A stretch of DNA of 64,000 nt from Candidatus Flexifilum breve. GTDB lineage: Bacteria > Chloroflexota > Anaerolineae > Aggregatilineales > Phototrophicaceae. A program made the translations under genes and the position numbers. Of the stretch, positions 37,427-44,206 are shown one piece after another (the stretch's first letter is position 1; each line of letters starts with the position of its first letter). Below the pieces are notes generated by a model. It ran no database searches. It was not told where the DNA came from and worked only from the letters and a program-made list of their open reading frames with translations. The stretch is from NCBI GenBank assembly GCA_016717205.1, contig JADKGC010000007.1:124001-188000 (forward strand), written 5' to 3'.

Positions 37427-37572
37427 AGTTGATCCTTTGTTAGTTTGAGTGTTTGTGCTTTGCCGCGCTCGGCCTGTTTATGCTTTTTGCCTGTGAAGTG
37501 TAGCGGAAATCCCCCCGCCGTTAAAGGTTCAGAACGCACCGAGTTTCTTTGCATTTGAGCGAGACTCCGCCA

Positions 37573-37600
37573 TTGACAGCCGAATCGCCTTCGGTATAAT
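37573..37600 (+). promoter_or_regulatory. Sigma-70-type promoter for tRNA-Leu
   Basis: A perfect TTGACA (37573-37578) and a perfect TATAAT (37595-37600) are separated by 16 bases and lie 14 bases before the mature tRNA 5' end. Confidence 0.85.
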
Positions 37601-37614
37601 ACGCTTATGTTGAC

Positions 37615-37695
37615 GCCCCGGTGGCGGAATGGCATACGCAGCAGCTTGAGGGGTTGTGCCCTATGGGCGTGGAGGTTCGAGTCCTCTCCGGGGCA
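37615..37695 (+). tRNA. tRNA-Leu (GAG)
   Basis: A class II tRNA. The acceptor stem GCCCCGG pairs fully with CCGGGGC, the D arm is GCGGAATGGCATACGC, the anticodon loop is TTGAGGG with anticodon GAG, and a long variable arm GCCCTATGGGC is followed by the T arm GGAGGTTCGAGTCCTC (stem GGAGG/CCTCT with one wobble). The discriminator is A and CCA is not encoded. Confidence 0.95.
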
Positions 37696-37700
37696 ACATA

Positions 37701-37736
37701 CAAAAACATCCAGCACCCGCTGGATGTTTTTGTTTC
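37701..37736 (+). terminator. Intrinsic terminator after tRNA-Leu
   Basis: AAAAACATCCAGC, a short loop and GCTGGATGTTTTTG form a 13-base stem followed by T-rich sequence, starting 6 bases after the tRNA. The stem matches that of the tRNA-Arg terminator. Confidence 0.85.
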
Positions 37737-37762
37737 CCATAGGCTCACCAGAATCAGTTTTG

Positions 37763-37877
37763 TGGGGACGCAGCTGATCGTGTCCGCCTAGCTTGTCTCC
37801 CAGGCAAGTGGCGAGACGTTGCGATCAGTGTTGTCTCCCCTCCCTGAATTCGGGGAGGGGCCGGGGGTGGGGTCGGA
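37763..37877. repeat. Palindrome and GAATTC-centred dispersed repeat
   Basis: A degenerate GGGACGCAGCTGATCGTGTC palindrome (about 37763-37788) and a GAATTC-type repeat (37832-37877; CTCCCCTCCCTGAATTCGGG then GAGGGGCCGGGGGTGGGG). The 37737-38053 gap has no gene; a weak promoter-like pair (TTGCCG/TACACT) lies at about 37990-38020. Confidence 0.6.
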
Positions 37878-38053
37878 TTCCGACTTTCCTAGTCCGCTCA
37901 AGTGTCGTTCCCGCGCCTGTGCTGCTCCCCTCATTGTCTTGATCCGTCGACACATCGTCTTTCTCCCCTATTTCTGAATTTCCTAAACTTGCCGATGCCC
38001 CGACATTCGATGTACACTCCAAGAGAGTAATTGCCACCGGAGGATACGCACGC

Positions 38054-39187
38054 ATGAGCGATGAGACCAGATCGGCGTTGAGACAGGCCTTTGACGCGAT
38101 AGAAGCTGGCGAATTGGATACGGCCCGCACCATTCTCGAGCCGGTCCTCGCTGCGGAGCCTGACAATGTGGATGCGTGGTGGGTTTTTAGCCATGCCGTG
38201 ACAGATCCGCAGGAGGCGTTCGATGCTTTGGAAAATGTCGTTCGGATCGACCCCCAGTATCCCGGTGCTGCCGAACTCCTGACCACGCTGCGTGACCGAC
38301 TGCCGCGCCGTCAGGCGCCGCCGCAACCCCCGCCGCCCATTGACATCCCGGATCTGCCGGGCGAGGAGCCCGATTTTGCGCTCCCGCCGTCGTCCGCCGC
38401 GGTTCCCGCGCCAGAACCCCAAGAGGAAGAGTCGCGCAGTCGCTTGATCCCGATTCTCGCGGGCCTCCTGCTCATCATCGTCATCATTGCGCTGGCGTAC
38501 TCGCTGCTTTCGCGCTCGCAAAACCCGCCCGCCACCCCGACTGCCGTGGCGCTAGCAACTCTTCCGTCCCTCGTCGGCACCGACGAAGCTACGCCCGACG
38601 CAACCGCCGAAGCCGCCGCTGCGACTGAATCTGCGCCTGTGGCGGAAGCCACCGATGCTGCGACTGCTGAAGCGACGGATGCCGCCTCAACTTTCGAAGC
38701 CGCCGCGACTGAAACCGCGCTGATAGGGGATACTACTGCTGAAGCCCCGACTGCTGAAGTCGCGCTGGTCGACGCGACGCCCACCGCCGAAATTCTCGCG
38801 ACTGAAATCGTCGCTCCCGCCGCGACCGACACGCTGGTCGCCCTGAGCGCCGCCGAAGAGTCGCTGCTCGCCGGGTTAGGTCGCTACACCCTCGCCGCTG
38901 AGCCACTGGTTCGCCAATCGACGGCCGTCGGCGACGCGCTGCTCGCGGGCGTGTGCGTGAATGACCGCCGCGAAGTCCCGACGCTCCTCCGGCCCATCAT
39001 GCGCGCGCTGGCTAATGGCACCGCTGCTCTGCCCGAAGACGTGCAGGCTGTTGGCGTCCGCATGCTCGACTGCAACACGGGCCGCGCGTTCGTCATCATG
39101 GCTGTCGACCGCCAAAGCGCTCTCGATCACGCCGCGGGTACACTCCCGTACGTCGACTTCCGCCAGCGTTGGCAGCCGCAGCGCTAA
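38054..39187 (+). CDS. Membrane-anchored TPR-like protein with Ala/Thr-rich linker
   Basis: 377 residues. Residues 1-80 look like two TPR-type helical pairs (AFDAIEAGELDTARTILEPVLAAEPDN, AFDALENVVRIDPQYPGA). A Pro-rich stretch (85-125) leads to one membrane helix (LIPILAGLLLIIVIIALAYSL, about 137-157). A long Ala/Thr/Glu-rich low-complexity linker (165-260) then leads to a C-terminal globular domain of about 110 residues with two Cys (VCVNDRRE, LDCNTGR). The topology puts the TPR part in the cytoplasm and the C-domain outside. No named family recognised. GGAGG precedes the ATG by about 11 bases. Confidence 0.75.
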   Translation: MSDETRSALRQAFDAIEAGELDTARTILEPVLAAEPDNVDAWWVFSHAVTDPQEAFDALENVVRIDPQYPGAAELLTTLRDRLPRRQAPPQPPPPIDIPDLPGEEPDFALPPSSAAVPAPEPQEEESRSRLIPILAGLLLIIVIIALAYSLLSRSQNPPATPTAVALATLPSLVGTDEATPDATAEAAAATESAPVAEATDAATAEATDAASTFEAAATETALIGDTTAEAPTAEVALVDATPTAEILATEIVAPAATDTLVALSAAEESLLAGLGRYTLAAEPLVRQSTAVGDALLAGVCVNDRREVPTLLRPIMRALANGTAALPEDVQAVGVRMLDCNTGRAFVIMAVDRQSALDHAAGTLPYVDFRQRWQPQR

Positions 39188-39207
39188 CTCATTCGCTAAC
39201 GTGAATC

Positions 39208-39240
39208 AAAGGACGAGGCGCGCTGCCTCGTCCTTTTTTA
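39208..39240 (+). terminator. Intrinsic terminator from a dispersed palindrome
   Basis: AAAGGACGAGGC, loop GCGC, GCCTCGTCCTTTTTT makes a 12-base stem with a T-run 20 bases after the upstream gene. Its stem is the dispersed GACGAGGC...GCCTCGTC family, showing how such a repeat can act as a terminator. Confidence 0.8.
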
Positions 39241-39250
39241 TTTCTCTGTT

Positions 39251-39288
39251 TTCCCCTCTCCACCCAGAGAGGGGGTAAGGGTGAGGTC
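39251..39288. repeat. Dispersed GAGAGGGG-family repeat
   Basis: Lies between the convergent ends of the membrane TPR gene and the hybrid kinase gene, next to the terminator. Confidence 0.65.
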
Positions 39289-39292
39289 TTCC

Positions 39293-40903
39293 CTACTTCT
39301 GTGGCTGACTCGGCTGGTGGATCGGCAGGCGAATCGTGAAATTCGCGCCGTGACCTACCTTGCTTTTCACGGTGATCGTCCCGTGATGTCCTTCGATGAT
39401 GCCGTAGCTCAGGAACAGGCCCAGTCCCGTCCCATTCGGCTTCGTTGAGAAGAACGGATCGAAAATCCGCTCGATCTTGTCTGGCTCGATGCCGCATCCC
39501 GTGTCGATGAAATCGATCACCACCTCATTGCCCTGATGCTTGGCGTTGATCGTCAGCGTGCCACCGTCTTCCATGGCCGCTTCCGCGTTGAGCGCGAGGT
39601 TCATAAACACCGCTTCGAGCTGATCCTTACTGCCGTACACATTCGGCAGGGTGGGGAGGTTCGACTTGATGTCAACGCGCTCATGCTCGAAGAACTTGCG
39701 GTTGAGTTTGATGACACCTTCCAAAAGCTGCGCCACATCCAGCGGTCGCAGTTCCGGCCCGCTGTCGCGCGCAAATTCCAGCAGACTGCGCACAATCCGC
39801 TTGATGCGTTCCACGTTGTCGCGGATCATCTGCAGCTCGCGCATGTCGTACTTCACGCCCTTCGCCTTCAAATCACCTTCCAGATCTTCGAGGAAGATGT
39901 TGATCGGCATCAGCGGGTTGTTGATTTCGTGGGCGATGCTCGCTGCCAGGTGCCCAATCGATGCCAGCTTTTCCGAGCGGATCAGCAGCTTTTGTGCCGA
40001 CTGCAGTTCTGCCGTGCGTTCCTGCACTTTCTCTTCGAGGTGCTGCGCATAGTCTGCCTGAATCTCGTAGAGTTGAGCGTTCCGCAGCGCCAGCGCCGCC
40101 TGTCCCGCCAAACCTTCGAACAGGCGCAGGTGATGTTCTTCGTAGGGCTGGTCTTGACTCAGCACCACCAGCACGCCCAACTGCAAATTCGCATGCTCCA
40201 TGCGCACGCACATGCCGCTGGTCGTCTTGGTGTTCCAGTTGACGGCCGTCTCTGCCTTTAGCGCCAGCGGAATGCACTCTTCGATCCGCTGGGTGATCGT
40301 CTCGCTGTCGCTGCGATTCAGAATCCGCGAGTCGCGGATTTCGCCGTTCTCGCCTAGGTGATAGCTCACGGCGACCTCGCCGGGCAGCAGTTGCAGCGCC
40401 AGTTCTGGAATCAATTCCAGCAGATTACCAAGTTTGTGATGCCCGTTCAGTTTTTCGCTGGCGCGGAGCAGGGCTTCCAGTTGTTGGGTGCGGCGGTGCA
40501 GCGCTTCTTCGAGCGCCCGCGCTTTGATCCTGCTTTGCACGCGGGCGAGAAATTCTTGTGGCGCGAACGGCTTGTACAGGTAATCGTCGCCGCCGAGCGT
40601 AAGGCCGCGCGCCACATCGGCGGGTTCGCGGGCGTTCGCTGTGACCATGATCGTCGGGATATTGGCCGTGCGTTCATCTTCGCGCAAATTCAGCAGCACG
40701 TCAAAGCCGTTCATTCCCGGCATCAGAATGTCGAGCAAAATCACATCCGGGAGCAGTTTCTTCGCCGTCTCCAGTGCGGCGATCCCGTTGGTCACCGCCT
40801 TGACGCGGTAGCCTTCGCGCTCAAAGATGTGCTGGAGCATGATCGTGGTATTCACCTCATCATCTGCTACGAGGAGCAGTGGCGATGAGTTATTTTTATC
40901 CAT
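39293..40903 (-). CDS. Response regulator-histidine kinase hybrid (REC-GAF-HisKA-HATPase)
   Basis: 536 residues, no membrane segment. The N-terminal receiver has ADDE, the phospho-Asp in VILLDILMPGMNG (about 57) and Lys in YLYKPF. A GAF-like domain (about 150-290) is followed by a short coiled coil (YAQHLEEKVQERTAELQSAQ). HisKA has the His in AASIAHEINNPLMPI (about 332), and the ATPase domain has FMNLALNAEAAM, IDTGCGIEPD and GTGLGLFLSYG. The REC-first arrangement indicates that an upstream kinase or phosphate relay controls this kinase. The output partner is not encoded nearby. Confidence 0.92.
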   Translation of the reverse strand: MDKNNSSPLLLVADDEVNTTIMLQHIFEREGYRVKAVTNGIAALETAKKLLPDVILLDILMPGMNGFDVLLNLREDERTANIPTIMVTANAREPADVARGLTLGGDDYLYKPFAPQEFLARVQSRIKARALEEALHRRTQQLEALLRASEKLNGHHKLGNLLELIPELALQLLPGEVAVSYHLGENGEIRDSRILNRSDSETITQRIEECIPLALKAETAVNWNTKTTSGMCVRMEHANLQLGVLVVLSQDQPYEEHHLRLFEGLAGQAALALRNAQLYEIQADYAQHLEEKVQERTAELQSAQKLLIRSEKLASIGHLAASIAHEINNPLMPINIFLEDLEGDLKAKGVKYDMRELQMIRDNVERIKRIVRSLLEFARDSGPELRPLDVAQLLEGVIKLNRKFFEHERVDIKSNLPTLPNVYGSKDQLEAVFMNLALNAEAAMEDGGTLTINAKHQGNEVVIDFIDTGCGIEPDKIERIFDPFFSTKPNGTGLGLFLSYGIIEGHHGTITVKSKVGHGANFTIRLPIHQPSQPQK

Positions 40904-41124
40904 CGGTCTTTATCCATGTCTAGTGGCGGTAATTTATTTTTCGCAGCTTGGGGGTCTATGCCATCCCACTTATCAATCATATGCGCGAATTTTCGGTGAT
41001 TGCAAAAACGTTGCCACTCTTCGTAAAACTCTTCTCGTTTGTCCAACGGTGAGGTTGGGGTTGGCGCTTGTTCACCGTGTTTTAAACGACCCGACCTTGT
41101 CCGAATCCAAAACTCGTCTAACAT
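40867..41124 (-). CDS. Possible small protein overlapping the hybrid kinase start
   Basis: 85 codons overlapping the first 37 bases of the kinase gene. The middle (REEFYEEWQRFCNHRKFAHM, then DKWDGIDPQAAKNKLPPLD) reads like a real hydrophilic protein with a balanced composition. No family recognised, and no strong ribosome-binding site. If real, it is coupled to the kinase gene. It is otherwise the only candidate in the 285-base gap before the protease gene. Confidence 0.4.
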   Translation of the reverse strand: MLDEFWIRTRSGRLKHGEQAPTPTSPLDKREEFYEEWQRFCNHRKFAHMIDKWDGIDPQAAKNKLPPLDMDKDRWIKITHRHCSS

Positions 41125-41188
41125 TCTGGATACGGGCGTGCACCATCGCGCCTACTCGTTGTGACCGCCAACCAATGGAAACCAACGT

Positions 41189-42406
41189 ATGAAACAGCCT
41201 TATCACAATCCGACCGACCGCGCGCTGGGGCGCTCTCTTCTCTTGGGCCTCGTGCTCGGCTTAGGGATTGCCCTGATTTTTCTCGCCGGGTTCTTCTTTC
41301 GCGATCTGGTGCAGCCGCTTCCCGCCGCTTTTGCGTCGGATGCCGAAAGCTACCCGCTGCTCGACGAAATGCAGTCGCTGCTCGACCAGCATTACCTGCG
41401 CTCTCAGCCCGACTATACCCAGCGGCAGTACGCGGCGGTGCGTGGGGTGCTCGGCGCGCTCGGCGACCGCTTCACCTTCTTCATCGATCCACCCGTGGCC
41501 GCCAGTGAAGCCGATGTGCTCTCCGGAACTTATGGTGGCATTGGCGTGCAAATTCAACGCACCGAAGCCGGGGAGATCGCGCTTTTTCCGTTTGTCGATA
41601 GCCCCGCTGCCGCGCAGGGCATTGCGAATGGCGACATCCTGCGTGCGGTCAACGGCACGCCGCTCGATCCTGCGCTGTCACAGGACGCCATCGACCAGCT
41701 GTTGCGCGGTGAGGTCAAAGAGGGGAGTGGAGTCGAAATCACGGTGAAGCGCGCCGACGGTGGAGCGGAATTTACGGTCTTCATCCCCTTCGCCGTGATC
41801 AACGTCCCCTCTGTGACGTGGCGCGTCCTCACGGAAGACGAGCGCATCGGCTACGTTCAGGTGCTGCGCTTTACCGCGCGCACGCCGGACGAGCTTACGA
41901 CCGCCTTCACCGACCTGCGCGCCGCCAATATCACGGCGCTCGTCCTCGACCTGCGCAACAACACGGGCGGACTCCTGCAGGAATCGATTCAGGTCGCCGA
42001 TCAGTTCATCGACACCGGGGCCATTGTCTACCAGCGGGACCGCAACGGTGAGCGCACCTTTGAAGGTACATCCGGCGGTGGCATGATCGATCTGCCGATG
42101 CTGGTGCTTGTCAACAACATGACCGCGAGCGGCGCGGAACTGGTGGCCGGGGCGCTTCGCGACTCGGGGCGCGCTATCCTCATCGGTCAGACCACCTTTG
42201 GCAAAGGCACCGTCCAGCAGATTTTCACGCTCTCCGACCAATCCTCCATGCACATCACTTCTGCTGAATGGTTCACGCCGTCCCGCCAGCCGCTCGACGC
42301 CGTCGGCCTCACGCCCGACATCCCCATGATTCCCGATGCCACAGGGCGCGATGTCGAACTTGGCGAAGCCATCCGCCGCCTTCAAGACGAACTCCAACCC
42401 ATCTGA
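41189..42406 (+). CDS. C-terminal processing peptidase (S41 family)
   Basis: 405 residues. One N-terminal membrane helix (LLLGLVLGLGIALIFLAGFF) anchors the protein. A PDZ domain (about 105-195, GTYGGIGVQIQ...ASPAAAQGI-like VDSPAAAQGIANGDILRAVNG) is followed by the S41 core with LDLRNNTGGLLQESIQVADQF, the catalytic Ser in NNMTASGAELVAGAL and the Lys in TFGKGTVQQIF. It cleaves exported proteins at C-termini outside the membrane. It is divergent from the hybrid kinase. Confidence 0.92.
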   Translation: MKQPYHNPTDRALGRSLLLGLVLGLGIALIFLAGFFFRDLVQPLPAAFASDAESYPLLDEMQSLLDQHYLRSQPDYTQRQYAAVRGVLGALGDRFTFFIDPPVAASEADVLSGTYGGIGVQIQRTEAGEIALFPFVDSPAAAQGIANGDILRAVNGTPLDPALSQDAIDQLLRGEVKEGSGVEITVKRADGGAEFTVFIPFAVINVPSVTWRVLTEDERIGYVQVLRFTARTPDELTTAFTDLRAANITALVLDLRNNTGGLLQESIQVADQFIDTGAIVYQRDRNGERTFEGTSGGGMIDLPMLVLVNNMTASGAELVAGALRDSGRAILIGQTTFGKGTVQQIFTLSDQSSMHITSAEWFTPSRQPLDAVGLTPDIPMIPDATGRDVELGEAIRRLQDELQPI

Positions 42407-42413
42407 TCTCTCC

Positions 42414-42449
42414 GGCCCTCTCCCTTGGGAGAGGGCCGGGGGTGAGGCT
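42414..42449. repeat. Dispersed GAGAGGG-family repeat
   Basis: CCCTCTCCCTTGGGAGAGGG with a GGGGGTGAGG tail lies just after the protease gene. Confidence 0.65.
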
Positions 42450-42531
42450 CACCTAACAGGAGTAGGTATTTCATGCTTCCCAATGGAGTGTTGGCTTTCT
42501 TCACCCAAAATTCCTGTAGAGGCGAGGCATG

Positions 42532-42698
42532 AGGGTGTTGAAAAAAAGGTCAGATTCCGACCCCACCCCCGGCCCCTCCCCGAATTCAGGGAGGGGAGCC
42601 AACAGTGCCTGCCAAGCCGAATCCGTCTTCGTAGGGACGCAATTCATTGCGTCCGCTGACGAAAGGAAGGGTTTTAAGGGATGCTTTCTAAAAACCCT
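42532..42698. mobile_element. MITE-like insertion splitting a dispersed palindrome
   Basis: The ends AGGGTGTTGAAAAA and (inverse) AGGGTTTTTAGAAA are imperfect inverted repeats, flanked by CATG on both sides (42528-42531 and 42699-42702). Joining the flanks recreates GGCGAGGCATGCCTCGTCC, the common palindrome. The interior carries a GAATTC-type repeat in reverse orientation (42553-42598) and a GGGACGCAATTCATTGCGTC palindrome (about 42635-42654). No gene. Confidence 0.5.
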
Positions 42699-42803
42699 CA
42701 TGCCTCGTCCTGTTTCCCCCTGAATTGCGCACCGATCTATCATCGGTGAAAGCAAAAGGATCTTTTAGGGGATGCGGTGACGGCCATGCTGGCAAAGGAG
42801 GAC

Positions 42804-42823
42804 GAGGCATGCCTCGTCCCTAC
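42804..42823. repeat. Dispersed palindrome
   Basis: GGACGAGGCATGCCTCGTCC, a perfect palindrome. The rest of the 42407-42930 gap holds repeats and no gene that I can support. Confidence 0.7.
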
Positions 42824-42930
42824 AATTAAGAACCTCCCCCTGACAGGTGAGGCTCATCCCCCACAGGATGAGGCTGTCCGCCATTCGCATGAACCACTAT
42901 AATGAAGCTCATAATGCGGAGAGAAACGAC

Positions 42931-43404
42931 ATGAGCGACGGCAAAGGGATTAAAGTGGTCGCCCGCAACCGCAAGGCGAGCCACGACTACAGTTTAGAAG
43001 ACAAATACGAGGCGGGTATCGTCCTGACCGGCTCGGAGATTAAATCGATTCGGGCCAACCGCATCAGCCTGCAGGAAGGCTATGTGGAGTTTCGCGGCGG
43101 CGAAATGTGGCTGCTCGACGTGAATATTTCCCCCTATGAACAGGCGGGCGTCTACGGCAAGGTGGATCCGCTGCGTACGCGCAAGCTGCTGCTGCACAAG
43201 AAGCAGATCGCGCAGATCGCGTCACGCATGCGGGAGCGCGGCTACACGGTCGTTCCGACGATGGTGTATTTGAAAGATGGGCGCGCGAAGGTTGAAATTG
43301 CGTTGGCCAAAGGCAAGAAGCAGTATGACAAGCGCGCCGATATCGCCAAGCGTGATAGCGATCGCGAAATCCGCAAGGCGCTCAAGGAACGCTCGTACGA
43401 ATAG
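42931..43404 (+). CDS. smpB: SsrA-binding protein SmpB
   Basis: 157 residues, standard length. VVARNRKASHDYSLEDKYEAGI is followed by VLTGSEIKSIRANRISLQEGY, SPYEQAGVYGKVDPLRTRKLLLHKKQI and the basic tail KGKKQYDKRADIAKRDSDRE, all diagnostic. SmpB carries tmRNA to stalled ribosomes for trans-translation. GGAGAG lies 8 bases before the ATG; upstream in-frame Met codons are not used. tmRNA itself is not in the window. The next gene starts 7 bases downstream. Confidence 0.96.
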   Translation: MSDGKGIKVVARNRKASHDYSLEDKYEAGIVLTGSEIKSIRANRISLQEGYVEFRGGEMWLLDVNISPYEQAGVYGKVDPLRTRKLLLHKKQIAQIASRMRERGYTVVPTMVYLKDGRAKVEIALAKGKKQYDKRADIAKRDSDREIRKALKERSYE

Positions 43405-43411
43405 GACCACC

Positions 43412-44200
43412 ATGATCTACCCAACTTCGATTCGTGCTATCAACGCGCTGCCGGAAGACGAGAAAGAAGCCATTTATCAGACCCTGCTTCCCGAGTGGTT
43501 GTACACGACCTACGGCATTGATCGGCACACGCTGACCGTCAACGGTCAGCGCGTCGTCCGCTTTCGCTGCCCGGCGGGCAGTCGCGCGTTAGAGAGCATC
43601 GTCCGCCGCAACGCGGGGGACATCGACCCCATGCTCTATCTCAACATGGCGGATACGTTCAATAATCAACTCTTGGTGCTGCTCGTTGTGGTCAACGATC
43701 CCGACGCGCCGCGTTTCAATATCGACCATGACGAGGATGGCAACCCGACGCATCTCGGCACTACCACGCGGAATATCCCTGCGGAAATTGATGCCATGCG
43801 GGCTGGTCTTGCGCCGGGGCAGGTGCGGCAGGGGTTGCGCGTTTTCCGCCAACTAGTCCCGGTCTTCGAGCAGTTTATCACCAATATGGGGCACGATCTG
43901 TTTTTCATCGAGCCCATGTCCTACCACAATGCCATCGTCTTCGAACGCTATGGGTTCAGCTATGTCCGCGGTTTTCAGGAGATGCAAAACATCAACCGGG
44001 AATTCCAGCCGGGTGGCGCCTTCCATATGAAGCTCGGCGGCGACAATCCCTTCCGTCCAGCCGACGCTTGGCAGACCGTGCGCGGGCGCTCTTGGGCGAT
44101 TCACGACGGCATTCTCGGCCACCCCTTCACCGGATTCCAGATGTACAAGCGGATTGGTCATCACGCCGGGGTGAACTCCTTCCCCGAATCGCGCTGGTGA
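43412..44200 (+). CDS. Conserved-looking protein of unknown function
   Basis: 262 residues, no signal or membrane segments. The fold appears mixed alpha/beta with many aromatic residues (LPEWLYTTYGIDRHTLTVNG, FRCPAGSRALESIVRR, FFIEPMSYHNAIVFERYGFSYVRGF). Its end is His/Trp-rich (RGRSWAIHDGILGHPFTGFQ). The phrase AIVFERYGFSYVRG resembles the last part of GNAT folds, but the acetyl-CoA loop is not evident. AGGA lies before the ATG, and the gene sits between smpB and the STAND-type protein with gaps of 7 and 6 bases, so all three are probably one transcript. Confidence 0.7.
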   Translation: MIYPTSIRAINALPEDEKEAIYQTLLPEWLYTTYGIDRHTLTVNGQRVVRFRCPAGSRALESIVRRNAGDIDPMLYLNMADTFNNQLLVLLVVVNDPDAPRFNIDHDEDGNPTHLGTTTRNIPAEIDAMRAGLAPGQVRQGLRVFRQLVPVFEQFITNMGHDLFFIEPMSYHNAIVFERYGFSYVRGFQEMQNINREFQPGGAFHMKLGGDNPFRPADAWQTVRGRSWAIHDGILGHPFTGFQMYKRIGHHAGVNSFPESRW

Positions 44201-44206
44201 CCCGCG

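Noticed and set aside
37411..37740. Minus-strand open frame reading CPGEDSNLHAHRAQPLK
   Set aside because: It is the antisense of tRNA-Leu and its terminator, a well-known type of false gene call.
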